Below, one piece after another: positions 45,187 to 56,702 of a stretch of 64,000 bases of DNA. The notes under the pieces are model-generated. The model did no database searches. It saw only the letters and a program-made list of their open reading frames with translations, and was not told where the DNA came from. The DNA lies in the NCBI GenBank assembly GCA_964030475.1, contig CAXIPT010000007.1, positions 2,860,463-2,924,462 on the forward strand, read 5' to 3'. This DNA comes from Tethya wilhelma. Taxonomy: Eukaryota; Porifera; Demospongiae; Tethyida; Tethyidae. The position numbers were made by a program, and so were the translations under genes. Each line of letters starts with the position of its first letter. The first letter of the stretch is position 1.

Positions 45187-46517
45187 CTAGCATGGTTCAC
45201 GGATTCCTCCACTATGGAATCGTGGACAGGCAAGTTCTGGTAGTAAGGCTTTGAAGTAAAACTCATGAAGTTTTTTCAGTTGTTCCTTCCACCAAGATTC
45301 ATCTCTTTGTATACGCTCCACATGTAGGTCTCTCTCAGTACGGACAACGAAATCACACCAAGGTTTGTCTGCACAGTACATTTGGCACTGAACTTGGTAG
45401 TAGTAGTCGTGACGTCGTTTGAGCCTGTATGCTACCTCATCACCGTTCTCAGACCTCTCAAGGCAAAATCCACCCTTGAACTTCTCACACGCTTCGGGAA
45501 TTGTCATCAGTCTACAATTGTAGGGGTTCTTGTATTCAACCAAGCCATGAGGCAGAGGTGCACTAGGATCAAGAACTTGATCATCAGGACTGGCTGCTAT
45601 CCATGGAGTCTGGAGAGAGATAAAAAGACCTGTTTGCGTGGTCTTCGTACCAGGATGTCCACGTTGTGATTGGTAAGTGATGTAATCTTCTCTTGCTACA
45701 CTCTCCATCTCTCTCCCATACTGCGTAGCTTTATTACCTCTGAACTTGCTATACAGTAAACTTTGTACCTTCTTGCTTCTTTTAGTCTTAGCTTGCATTT
45801 TGCATATTCCTCCAGCTACTGATGCTGTGATACGTCTACTTCTCTCTTGTCTCCACCTATCACTGTTAGCTTGCTCTTGTGTTTCCATTTCAATTTTGTC
45901 AGCATCTTCCTTATTCACAACCACCTTAGTTTTGTAATAGCTTTCACAGAGTTGAGCTAAATAATCATCTGAAACATCATCCATTACTTCTTGAGGTACT
46001 GTTCCAGCATCATGACGACTATATGCTTTACGAGCTGCTTCACAGTTGTCAACCTTTGAGTACTTGCTTCTTCGTCGGCTTTCTTTAGATTTATCACTAG
46101 CTTTTCTTTTTTTGTCCTTGGCCAATTTTTTCTCTGTAACCTTTGCTACTTTACAAAATACTTCATTGTTTTCATTAGTCATCTCTCTCCATGTCGTTGG
46201 ACCCCAAGTATGGCCTAAGTTTAGCTGTAGTCCTGCACCCATGCACCTGTTTTCCCATGAACCACATTGTGAGCGGTTTATAACTTTACCACCATCAAAT
46301 TTTGAACGGGTGTGCATCCAAGCTTCAGCCAGGTTTGTAGTAGAGTTTCCAATTAACCGAGGAGCTTTTGCCACAAGCCTGCTCACAAGTACTTGAATGT
46401 CATGCATCAGTTTTTCTGACACATTAACCTTTCTGTTTCTGCTGGGATGAACTTCAGAATCAGTATCTGGAGTGCTGTCAACTATTTGTTTCCAAATCTC
46501 TGCTTGGTCTTGCACTA

Positions 46518-46598
<81 letters not shown>

Positions 46599-46599
46599 N

Positions 46600-46633
<34 letters not shown>

Positions 46634-48143
46634 GAGATTTTTAATATATATACTTACCGTCAATGTCTGCAGGAGATAAACTCTCACTACTTGAGCTACT
46701 GGTGCCATCTGCTGTGGATGAAGTATGAGTATCTTCTGAGTCCATACCATCTTCATCTGAACTTGTTTCAGGATCTTCGTCATTGTCAGCAGAACTCTGT
46801 TGAGACTCTTTCTCGCTTACGGTAACTTCTTGTGCAACTTTGCAAAAGTCAGCGCTACACTTGTCGTGAAATCCGAAACAGTGGAAGGGACCATTAACTA
46901 AGTCTTGCTCAAGAAGTTTCACTGCTTTCCGTGTGTCAGACTCCTTACTTCTCATTCGAATTGCACTTCTGGCTGCACTCGTGAGGCGTTTTCTCATCTT
47001 TTCAGTGAGTCCTCCCTTACCTTTGTATGATGGATTTTCTGACACTAACTTCTCAAGGCTTGATCTGTAACATTTGCATGCGTGATTCGCACATTCAATT
47101 TTCTGAATGTCTCGTCCCCACTCTGGAACATTCTCCAGTAAAGTTGGGTAGACGGAACTATCCCCATCACCAATAAAACGCATGTATCTAACACCGTGTG
47201 TTTTTTCAGCTGCAAGAAACCCTTCTAGAATAATATCTGTCTCCATTTGGGAAGATGACTGATCCCAGTTCTTGTGGCAGTCGTGCTTGTCTGTTGGTAT
47301 TCCCAGTTTACAGGCTGTGCAATATTTATTTCTAACACCAATATGGAGAAGTTTACCAGTGCACTTTCCGATTATGATGGCAACACCTGATTTTGCATTA
47401 TATGAATGCCGATGTGATCATTTTGACCACCCCCCATCAAGAATCACAGTGGTGGCTGGGATGCCATGATGGAAATCTCTTCGTTCCTCTGCAAGACGTT
47501 TCTCTTCTTTTCCAGCCTCAATCATTGACTCTTGCAATCTGATCTTCCACCATTCTCCAATATCTTTTTCAGTTCGGATGAATGTCTTCTTTGTCATCAC
47601 AGGTACACCGAGAACACTCATAGTCTCTTGCAGACGCGTGTGGCCACCACCAGTTGACATTTCACCCCATACAGCTGCTAGGTTGCACTCCCACCTTCTA
47701 TAGCCACGTGGTCCATCAACCTTATTGGATGTTTCAAGTTGAATACGGTCACCACATTTTGAGCAGCAAGTCGATAATACTGATGCGAGACCATCACGTA
47801 GTTCACCAATCAGTACAATTGTTCCATTACACTGAACTGAATGAGATGTTAGTTTATCAATAAATGATTCAAGCTTGTGTATGTTGACTATCCGTGAACC
47901 TTCGATAGATACATGTTGAAGTTGCTGTGAATGCGGATGCTGTTGTGTGTGTGAGTGCTGTGATTGCGTTTGTTGCTGTACAACATTACTAGATGTACTT
48001 GTTGAATTTGTTTTTGACTTTTGTTTAGCCAGAATTTGGTTTACAATTTGTTTCAGAGGAGTTCTTGAAGGATACTTCTTTCTCTTTCGAAATACATGTC
48101 TTGTTTTGTTCTTGTGGAATCTTCGATTCTTGATGTTGCCCAT
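45187..48143 (-). CDS. Mutator-like transposase fused to YqaJ-type nuclease, two exons, one in-frame stop
   Basis: Exon 1 is 48143-46656, exon 2 is 46513-45187; donor GTAAGT, acceptor CATAG, phase 1 join. The start MGNIKNRRFHKNK gives a basic N-terminus, then a Q/H-rich linker. The Mutator-like domain follows: STCCSKCGDRIQ (zinc), RWECNLAAVWGEMSTGGGH, ILDGGWSK, IGDGDSSVYPTL, IECANHACKCYR. After an acidic Ser-rich linker, exon 2 carries the phage-type YqaJ exonuclease fold: YGREMESVAREDY (E), AASPDDQV (D), LVEYKNP (E-x-K) and YYQVQCQMYC (Q). All nuclease residues are intact. One TGA at about 47417 follows DGGWSK; CGA (Arg) is the likely ancestor, as the homologous motif usually continues RSH. 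Otherwise about 930 codons are open. No TIR was found, so an active element, a recent pseudogene or a domesticated gene are all possible. Confidence 0.8.
46528..46628. repeat. (GT)n microsatellite in the Mutator-YqaJ intron, with N
   Basis: About 100 bp of GT with an N at 46599. On the coding strand it is (CA)n just before the 3' splice site. Confidence 0.95.
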
Positions 48144-48590
48144 CACTATTCTTGATTCAGTCTTCAGGAAATGGCAGCAAACTGTTACTTCCAATGACAA
48201 TCAATATCCATGCCTCTCCCTTCAACTAAAAGGAATGTCTCTTTGCTAAAAATCCAGAAGCCACTGTCAATTACACTACCATTGCATCTTCCCGCTAAAA
48301 TGCTCATTTCACGTATGCAAATGCGCTATATGCGTGGGCGAGCCTTACCGCACTGGCAGCAAAACCACAACTCTTGCAAAAATTGCTTGCAAACTTTTTG
48401 GCGTCATTTCTTTCGCAGAGATTAGCGCATATGACCGTATATATGTGCTCTTATTAACTGCAAAGTATGTGGGCAGGGCCAGATCTAAAAGGAAATTTGA
48501 CAGCACGTTCAATGACAGAGAAACGGCAGCATTTTTCTTCGCTTTTGCTGCAGAATCACAGCAAGAAGTAAGTTTGACCTACCATTTTTT

Positions 48591-49359
48591 TCATACTATA
48601 AGAAAGAGAAGCCAACCGAATAGATCTGGCCCTGCAGAGAGTTGCAAATAAGCGTCTAACGCTTCCATACTCGATCTGGAACGTTGCCTCTTGAAATAAA
48701 CTGACGCCAAAAATTTTTGGCTACTCTTTCTGTTGGTATCTCTGAGCGTAGTAAGCCTGCTGAGGTTGTCTTTTCGCTGTTTAGGCCTGAAAGTTAAAAA
48801 GAATAACTGTCTAAGCTGTTGTTTAAAATTTGGCAGGGAATTGCTGCAGTAATTTGCCAAAAAGAAACTTTTTATTCTTGCTCATTAAATATTCATAACA
48901 GAATGTACCCCGTAACCTTAAATTGCATAACTTTGCCGCCCATGAAGGTTATTTTCATTACTAAACAATTAAGTTGATTACTATTGGTGGTTGTTGAAAT
49001 GTTTTTACATGGCAACCAAAACAAAAAAACTACGTACATGTAAGCTATGCCATATTAACAGATTGTACAATACTTACGATGAGAGAGGAGGCCTGTGGTT
49101 AATACTTATGAGCTGTAAAAGCCTGTCGGTGAACATTTTGCCTTTATCGCCAGAAAACTCGGTAAGATTTTCAGTTCTGTTTCGAAAATCAGAAAGAAGT
49201 GGCCCTATTTCAATTTTCAGCAAATCTATAGTGTTCGGCTCTGCGAGCTGAATATTATAATAATAAAAGGTAGTATCAAGATAAACACACACACAGACTT
49301 ACCTCCCTAACTTCAAGAGAAATACAAGGCTTCTTTGAGGGTGGTAATGATTCTTCAGC
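48591..49359 (-). CDS. Three 3'-terminal exons of an unidentified gene
   Basis: Exons: 49359-49303 (acceptor CTTTAG, donor GTAAGT), 49247-49078 (acceptor ATTCAG, donor GTAAGT) and about 48784-48591 (acceptor TTTCAG, stop TGA). Phases agree (0, then 2), which chance would rarely give. Peptide pieces: AEESLPPSKKPCISLEVRE; LAEPNTIDLLKIEIGPLLSD, FRNRTENLTEF, MFTDRLLQLISINHRPPL; then KQRKDNLSRLTTLRDTNRK, FKRQRSRSSMEALDAYLQL and a hydrophobic end LFGWLLFLIV. No domain is recognised. Introns are 55 and about 290 bp. Upstream exons are not found in the window; the Mutator-YqaJ gene follows downstream on the same strand. Confidence 0.5.
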
Positions 49360-49429
49360 CTAAAGAAGGAAACCATAACACCAATCAGGTTATTAATATT
49401 AACTCTTACCAGATGATAGTTATATCACG

Positions 49430-49535
49430 CGTGTGAGGGATGTATCCGGTTTAAAGCATGAAGCCCGAGGGTGCTTCGTGCCAGAGTGCTGAATGCTTTA
49501 AACGGATACATCCCGAAATACATGCGTGATATATA
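49430..49535. mobile_element. Short hairpin MITE
   Basis: Arms TATATCACGCGTG ... GGATGTATCCGGTTTAAAGCAT and ATGCTTTAAACGGATACATCCC ... CGTGATATA fold back almost completely. Noncoding. Confidence 0.75.
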
Positions 49536-50120
49536 ATAAGTGTTTTGTGTCACTTCCTTAGTAACACACCACTGCTCTATAGTTACGTGACGTCAATCAT
49601 CCTCACTCCACGCTTATATCACTATAAAAACACGTGGGTTAAAAAACCCAAAATTTTGGGTTAAATCGATTGCAATTCTCGCACCTATGATTTTTGATTG
49701 ATTTAAACCACAAAACTACATAGTTGGAACAATCTTACTAATCTTCGTGTGTTTTAACCTTTTTTTCTAGTACAATTTACCAAGTGCATGCAACCAGTTA
49801 AATGTTCCAGCAGTCAAGGTTTAAACTAACCATATACAATTCATGATTGCATATATCATCAAAGTTAATGAGGATCAAATGTACTATTTTACAAATCATG
49901 GTTAATTTAGAGTATCTATAATGTAGTGTATTTTACCTACTGTAGCAAGTTACTGTATCACCAGTCATGAAGGAAGTAATCGTCACAATTCTTGTTTATT
50001 TTCACTTTTTTTTGTTGTACAATTTTAGAATATTTTATGTACATAAATTAAAATTTAACAATCCATATTACACTAAGCATAACAATTATTACTCTTTACA
50101 ACATTTCTTAATGTCTAAGA

Positions 50121-50167
50121 CTACAGCTGGATAGCTTTTCCTTTTCGTTTGTACGCATCAGGATGAT
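50121..50167 (-). CDS. Possible terminal exon
   Basis: Acceptor TGTGTTTCAG followed by codons for HPDAYKRKGKAIQL and a TAG stop. The size and acceptor fit a last exon, but no partner exon is identified. The rest of 49536-50780 shows nothing else. Confidence 0.25.
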
Positions 50168-50784
50168 CTGAAACACAGTCTTGTAAAAGAAGTAAACACT
50201 TTCCCCCTCAGGTGGATAACTTAAGTGAAAAATGAAAAATGAAGCAAAAGTAATGAACAATGCCTCTTGAAATGACTGGTACTAGCTGTTACTACTTCTA
50301 TAATGAAGAAATATTGATTAAATTTTGCATGAAACCATTCATGCATGATTTGCAGACTTTAGCAACTGATAGTATTACACTAACTAGTGATGGCATCGAA
50401 AAAATATCGTGGAGCTTTATTGGCCAGACAACCTAGCAAGTCACATAATTGGAGGCTTTAAAGCAAGTTTTTCTCATTCACGGTTCATATCTGTCGAACA
50501 TGTATGGTGACAAAAATGATTATAAATCCCTAAGTGATATTAAAGCTCTTATCAAGAGCAAAGTTATTATAGTTTACAGGATATGTAGTCCTTTAGTTGG
50601 CTTTTAGTTTAATTATGTATATATGTTAATGGAAAATTTAGTAGTTAATAGTTTAATTAAGGTATTGTAGATCAATTACCTACTTAGTTATAGTTTAATT
50701 ATTCATTACTGAAACCAATTTCAGTTAGTTTAAAGTTTTAGTTTTTGTAAGAAAACAACGAAAGTTTTAAAATTATCATCACAG

Positions 50785-51850
50785 TTACACCGTATAATTA
50801 TACAACAATAAATTACTAATTATTTTTAAAGCTAGTCGCAAAAAATGCTTGTTCCTTTTTAATACAATTTCCCTTTCAAGATTCTTATCAGACAGTCTAT
50901 TCTTCTTTCCAGCTGTTGAGTTTCCAACTGAGGAAAAGACTCTCTCTACTGGAGCTGACGAGGCTGGGATAGCTAGTGTTTCAATGGCAAACAAACTTGA
51001 TGTGGGTATTCATTTGCCTGCTTCTTCCAATAAAGAAGGGGGTCAGCATCCTCTGTGAGAGCTCCCATACCAGTAATAAAAGTACCTCTCAACTTCAGCC
51101 TCTCAGCTGATGCTACTCTTGAATAGGGCCACAAGGTTAGCGTCTGCTAGCGTTGTAAGGTAGAAAGTCTGCTACCAAAAGACGGCAAACTTTTTTAGTG
51201 CAGAATCGTTTGACATGGATATTATTTTGCTAGCCATTTTGTAATCTCGTAGCTACACATAGCTCCAGCTCAATCTTTTGTACAGTCTTCTCTGTGCCAT
51301 AGCATCATGACAGTTCGTAGCAGTAGGATATACACTTGTACCATGATAGCTTGGTAAAACATACAATGTCATGAGAAAACTCATTAATATATTCATGAGG
51401 TCTTTAACTTGCCGAGTTAGTGACCTGGAGGCGTGGTTTTACAGCAGTTAGAGACCTCATGAATATATTAATGAGGTTCCTTAGCGTATAGTGGCCTCAT
51501 TAACGCGTAAAGATCAAAGGCTAAATATTCGTAAATTAATACAGTATAAGAGCAGCTGGAATCAAGACATTTCTTGATCTGAAACACGTAATTTGTCATG
51601 TGACAATGTGAATCAATAAATTTTTGTAGAGTTTGTGATTTTTCAATGCCGTTAGCTGTCATATTATCTTCTGATGTAATGTTGGGCTCAATAAATCAAA
51701 TTTGTTCCAACATATCCTTCAGATTGTCATCAGTGGCTAACTGGCTAATCTGTAAACACATATGGCACCAAATCTGTCAGAGAGCACTACAATGGGCCTC
51801 TCCATGGAGTCTTTTATGGCCTTATGCAGCCCTGGATGCTGAGTGATTGC
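50785..51850 (-). pseudogene. hAT transposase C-terminal remnant, a third and different family
   Basis: Minus strand: DPLLYWKKQANEYPH, then ETLAIPASSAPVERVFSSVG and RLSDKNLEREIVLKRNKHF. This is the hATC dimerisation domain; it differs clearly from the hAT copies at 10.6 and 17 kb. Upstream to about 51850 only stop-ridden traces remain (ERPIVVLSDRFG). Frameshifts separate the WKKQA part from the SSAPVER part. Confidence 0.7.
51381..51478. mobile_element. 98-bp hairpin MITE inside the hAT remnant
   Basis: ACTCATTAATATATTCATGA and TCATGAATATATTAATGAG are inverted copies about 50 bp apart. Confidence 0.7.
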
Positions 51851-51859
51851 ACGGCAAAC

Positions 51860-52860
51860 TTCTGTAAGTCTTAGAGTATTTTTACTCCTCCCATTGCCCC
51901 TCTTGCACACCTGTTGATACTGGTGAATCTGGTTCTCCCACAGGTACTACCAACATGCCTGGCATCTGGGTGTTCTTTCCGTAATTGACGGACTTCAAGT
52001 CTTGTACAAGGTAGATAATATTGGTAAAGCCAGAGCTGCCAAGTGGTTCAACTAGGAGGGTCTGGGGGCATGCCCCCCAGAAACTTTCAAATTCAGTTTA
52101 GTGAGTCCCTTACCTATTCGTATATAGAGTTTAAAGTTCAGTAGTAATTGCTTAGCTTGCAAAAATCGAGCTAAAACTTGTCTATTATGCAACTGCGTTT
52201 GCACATTATCTCACATTACGCATTAGCATGCAGTGAATTATTAGTGTGCGCTCAAAGGGTTAAAGCTTAACTATTCAGTTTTTACTTTCTCTTTTTCAAG
52301 TGAGCTCTCTGCACTTCTGACAGTTCCAAACCTCTAGCACTGGTACCGGTACTACAAGTAACAGAAGATCTACATGTGCAAAATTGCTGCAATAAAAATT
52401 GTTCGAGTCAGTTCAGCCCTTTTCTTTTCTATTTGACCGTAGATCACTTTGAAAGAATTAAATATAACTGTAAGTGTTGCTGCATCACAAAGTACCTTCA
52501 TCCGATCATAAAATTGAATCCACGAAAAATTGTATTCTTGTCAAAGCACATCCAGCTCATAGACTGCTCTTATTGTTATGTTTGGAAATTAACGTTAACT
52601 CAGTGTGGGGTTTTCACCAGCACATTCATCAGAATTAGCCCAATTTTCTGTACCTAGCTACATAATGGCTCTTGGAGTTCCACAAAATTCGTTATAACAC
52701 GAAACTACATGAAACCGTCTCCGGGTCTTTTCGTGCAATATTAAACAATGTCCATTTCTTTACTGTATATATTAAAAGATCCAGATTCCAATTCTACATG
52801 TAATTCTGTTGTACCCATTCCAGATCCACAAAAACAATCACAATGATAGTTGATTCACAG
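51860..52860. other. No clear gene
   Basis: An AAAGGGTTAA (52256) resembles the piggyBac-like MITE end, but no matching left end is visible. Confidence 0.35.
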
Positions 52861-52865
52861 GCTAC

Positions 52866-53215
52866 TTACTTGCACGTAAGGAAAGTCGGCAGGGTGAAGG
52901 GGACCTAATAAGTGGCCGTTCTGCACCTCTTTTGAGAGTCCGTCAGGAATAACTGTCGGGTGGCTGAAAGGCTGATGGGTGGTTTTGCCGAGCAGAGGTG
53001 CATGAGTGGGTAGCGTGGGCAAATCCAATTCGGAAACCATTCTGTATACCCTGCAGTATGAATTGGGCGAAATTGGGATCGGAGTGGGAACCTAACCATA
53101 GCTTCCATGCTTGTAAATTGAGAGGAGTAGATATCCGCTGGAGTTCTGGCGGTAATGGGGGTGGCGAGGGGTTGATGCAGGCGGCAAGCTTTGTCAGGTC
53201 TGCAGAATACCACGG
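52866..53215 (-). pseudogene. Retroelement polyprotein fragment upstream of the RT core
   Basis: Minus strand TPLNLQAWKLWLGSHSDPNF, FILQGIQNGFRIGFAHA and ARQNHPSAF; after a frameshift VIPDGLSKEVQNGHLLGP and DFPYVQ. The order (GIQNGFRIGF, N-HPSA, L-x-x-E-x-x-x-G-x-x-x-GP) is the segment before the RT fingers in DIRS-like and related retroelements. The YxDD core is absent. Confidence 0.6.
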
Positions 53216-53386
53216 TGGTACAGAGCAGGCTGAGGGGCTACTGTCTGTATATGTAGTATGATAGATGTGTGTGGTAGTAACTAACTAGGTACAATGTCAT
53301 GCATACTTCAGGCAGCACTTAATTGTGGTTGATTATACTATAACAACATTTTATTGGATGCAAGTCTGCAATCATGCAGCATAATT

Positions 53387-53680
53387 CAGCCTCGGCGCGT
53401 GCGTAGCACGTGCAGAGGGTTACGGTAGTCGTTTTGTGTGTGTGTCTGTCTGTCTGTCTGTCTGTTACTAGATTATCTGAAGAATGGCAGCTCTATGGTC
53501 CAAATGAATTACGTTCATAAATTGAAATTATCTAGAAATTTGTTGTGTAGAATCTTGCAAAACGCTGTATAGTTTCTGAGATTTGAGGCTTTTGTGCTTC
53601 TCCGAGCGCTTAGCTTCGAAACTGCACCCATTGATCACGCCCCGTGTAGTGTGCATTATCTAGAAACAATACAGAAGTTT
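53387..53680 (-). mobile_element. Dispersed noncoding element, about 290 bp of a 730-bp family
   Basis: Begins GCCTCGGCGCGTGCGTAGCA and includes a GTCTGTCTGTCTGTCTGT run. It matches the reverse complement of 59900-60193. Confidence 0.75.
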
Positions 53681-53839
53681 CTCTCAGTCAAAGCTGGATA
53701 TATGTAAAGTTGTACAATGGTGTATAATACCTACAACATAACTCAATAGGGTAAGAGAACAGTAATTATTTACAGACATAATTATATTTTACATTTCTGT
53801 GTCAGATTCATCACGAAACAACAGTAGTCTCTTCCGTAT

Positions 53840-54170
53840 CTATTCTTTCAATTCCTCTTTGTTCACTGCCTGGTAGGTGTTACTAGAAAACTTTTTGAAA
53901 TGTGAATGTTCACGGCTGTTTTGAAATGCAAATACTTTAGATTTCTGTAATTGGTCTACCATCATCATCTTAACATCTTTAGCCTTAGACTTTTTCATAT
54001 GGTATCCAGAATTTGTAGGAACACTGTTGGCCAAGTCAAATGAACAGTTTAAATCAGACAACATTTTGATGCCTTTACCAATTCTCTTGACAGACTGTTC
54101 TGATATGTTGGAACTCAATTCCCCCATAGAATTTTTAACTTCTTTATTTATGTGTTCAAGATGTAGATCA
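53840..54170 (-). pseudogene. DUF6589-like transposon protein C-terminal fragment
   Basis: Minus strand HLEHINKEVKNSMGELSSNI, SVKRIGKGIKMLSDL, FDLANSVPTNSGYHMKK and SKVFAFQNSREHSHFKKF. The order (H-L-x-x-x-x-K, V-x-R-x-G-K, F-D, SG-H, K-VF, R-H-F) matches the C-terminal part of DUF6589 transposon proteins as I recall them. The N-terminal part is not found. Confidence 0.45.
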
Positions 54171-54267
54171 CAAGTAATATTTTTTCAACATCGTCCATGT
54201 GTATTTACAGTTCGACTCCATGCCAATTGGGTAGCCATTCAAGGTGAAAACAGATGATCATATTGTG

Positions 54268-54573
54268 CTAGGAGAGTAAAGGCCTGTACGTCAAGTGGGG
54301 GTCCTCTACTCGACATATTTGCCACCCATACAACCTCCTTTGGCTGCATTCCAACACTACGCTAACATTCAGCAACATTCTTAGAAGACGTTCAACCACA
54401 CGTGGCTCTGTATTCTGCTCTGACAAGGACACCTGACTCTTCACATCCATCACGTGATGTAATATTCGCTGACTCAGCAGGTGATTTGCAGGTGAAGAGC
54501 ATGCAAGATTAGTAATAATTTCTTCCAGGAATTTCTGGATTTGCATGCATGCAGTTGACCAGAAACAGAACAC
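54268..54573 (-). other. Unidentified open frame
   Basis: The minus frame reads KFLEEIITNLACSSPANHLL, VVERLLRMLLNVSVVL and ends at 54268. Composition is plausible for protein, but no family, start or splice context is clear. It could be an exon or chance. Confidence 0.2.
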
Positions 54574-55309
54574 TTTATTGGAGTGGCCTTACCATGAGCT
54601 ATTTGCTAAAAAGCTGGTAGAAGTCACCATTGAAAGCACTTTAATTCAAACACTATCTAAGTTTAATACTTTCTGTCTACATAAAAACTACCCCACCCTC
54701 CTCCTCATTTTGCAGTCCATATCTGGCAGTTTGATGTTATTCTTGAGAGCCACAGTATATTGCTGTGTAGTTTGGCGGCCAAGAGCTCCACCCCTTACTA
54801 ATCACCCTGTAGGTGGAGTGAGCAAAGGGGGGAGGGGGTTACTGAGCTTGGGGAATTCCCCTAGCACAGTCCAACACTGATTATGTCACGATAAGGCAAG
54901 TCAAGTCAACACCGCAAGGAACACAATCCTGTCCTGCTTCCTGTAATACTGAATCCGTTGACAGCCACAATTGTTTGTAATTATCATATTCCTGAACACA
55001 ACTCAACATAATAACAGACTTGTGCGGTTGCCTGTTACAATTGAATGTCACAGCTCTGCCATTTACAGTAAGCATGAACACAACTGAAACAATTAATTCT
55101 CGCTACTCACACTGCATGTACATGAATTTGACTAAGGTATAATGAATGAGAACACTGCTCTCCCACATTCTTTGAGAAATGGATTTTCTGGCGTTTGAAT
55201 GGAATGAATTAGACAGAAAATAAGCTCCTATCGTTTGTTATGTTTGCATGTGCAAGGGGTGTCAGCTGGGTGGTGTATATGTGTTAGTCTGAGGTTTACA
55301 CGTGTTGAG
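54574..55309. other. No clear gene
   Basis: Short frames only. Confidence 0.35.
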
Positions 55310-56130
55310 TTAGCTATAGCCTACGGACAAGAGCTCATCATAATCACTAACTTCCCAGAATTTCAGGCACATTCGAAGGGCAAATCTTTGTACCTTCTCC
55401 AGAGCTTCAATCTCACATTGTTGCATTCCCTCCATCAGCGTACATATATATATCGAGCAATAGTGCGTGCTGTGTCTGTAGGGTCCAGCACAAGTCCAGA
55501 ACCAACTGGAACTGAGTGACCTGAATTTTCCGTCATCGCGCCAGTAGATAAAGATGAAAGGAGAGGAGAAAGACAACAGACAAGAAACTTTGCAAAATCA
55601 ACTTCAGTGACAGCGTGGCAAAGTTGCAAGAGAAGGACGTACCACACCTTTCTGCTATCCCCTTAAATACTGCTGCCACACAGCAGCATACGTCATAGCC
55701 TGCCACCCGGCATCTAGCCCAACTCTGGAATCTAGGCGCTCCCAGGCCTGCTTGTGTTACCTGTTTAAAATCGTTCGTGGTCTCACTGAGTTTCCTGAGG
55801 CACCAATAGTGCCCAGACACTTCAGCTACAATAGTAGGTCTGTAAGTGACCAGGCTTTTGTCACTCCAAGATGTCGAACACTCTCTCACCAGAACACATT
55901 TTTTCCAGCCACTATTAATGCATGGAACAATCTCCCTAGAGATTTACTGGAGTTGGACAGTGGCTCTTTTAACATTTTTAGTGCAATGTCTGCAAACTTG
56001 TCTAGTATAATTACTATAAACATATAACTGTTGGTCCTATTATGTCGTTTTTAAATACTCAGGATGCATTTATGTTAAGCTTTTGTGCTTTTTTGTATCC
56101 TTGTATTATAGAAAAAAAACAAAAAAATAT
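55310..56130 (+). mobile_element. Non-LTR retrotransposon insertion, 5'-truncated and 5'-inverted
   Basis: The 3' part on the plus strand (about 55710-56030) codes TLESRRSQACLCYLFKIV, then NTFFPATINAWNNLPRDLL, the C-terminal end of CR1/L2-type reverse transcriptase proteins. An A-rich tail follows at 56111-56128. The segment just before (55576-55320) codes ALEKVQRFALRMCLKFW and DYDELLSV on the minus strand; in the intact protein it comes right before TLESRR. This is the signature of twin-primed insertion. Confidence 0.75.
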
Positions 56131-56702
56131 ATATAGCTGTGCACCAACGGAATCATCACCAGGGGTGGGAAAAACTGTCCATTGGGTAATTCCATACCAA
56201 ACCAACACACAAAAATGACACCCTCCTCAGATTTGTACCAAACTTGGATCACAGGTACAATATCATGAACTAATAATGTGGTGCAAATTTTGGGATCATA
56301 TGTTGTATGGTTTCTGTTATATGTCTACTTGAAAATGTGAATTTTTAATAAAAATTTGCACACCACCTCACACCTTTGTGGCCTTAACTCTTGATTGGTA
56401 GACGGTGTGAATGTCTAACCTGTACCATTGTATTCGTCTTGAAATTCTCTTTCAGATGAATATAATTGAGTGGGGGTGGGTCACCTATATAGGTCAAAGG
56501 TCAGTGACGCTAAACTTTAAATAGAGATTACGAGAAAACGAAGCAAAATTTTTTGAAAATATTAACTTCCCAAATTGGTCTACTGATTGTAATGTTACCA
56601 TAAAAATTTTGTGCTGGGCCGAGTTGTGTGATAGAAGATATACAATTTTAAGTATAAGTGAGTTCGAGTATTTTACAGAAATAAAAAGGTATTTAAATAG
56701 AA

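Noticed and set aside
45382..45669. Plus-strand frame opposite the YqaJ exon
   Set aside because: Shadow frame; the minus strand has the complete nuclease motif set.
46447..46783. Cys/Val and Thr/His frames across the GT run
   Set aside because: Microsatellite artefacts containing an N.
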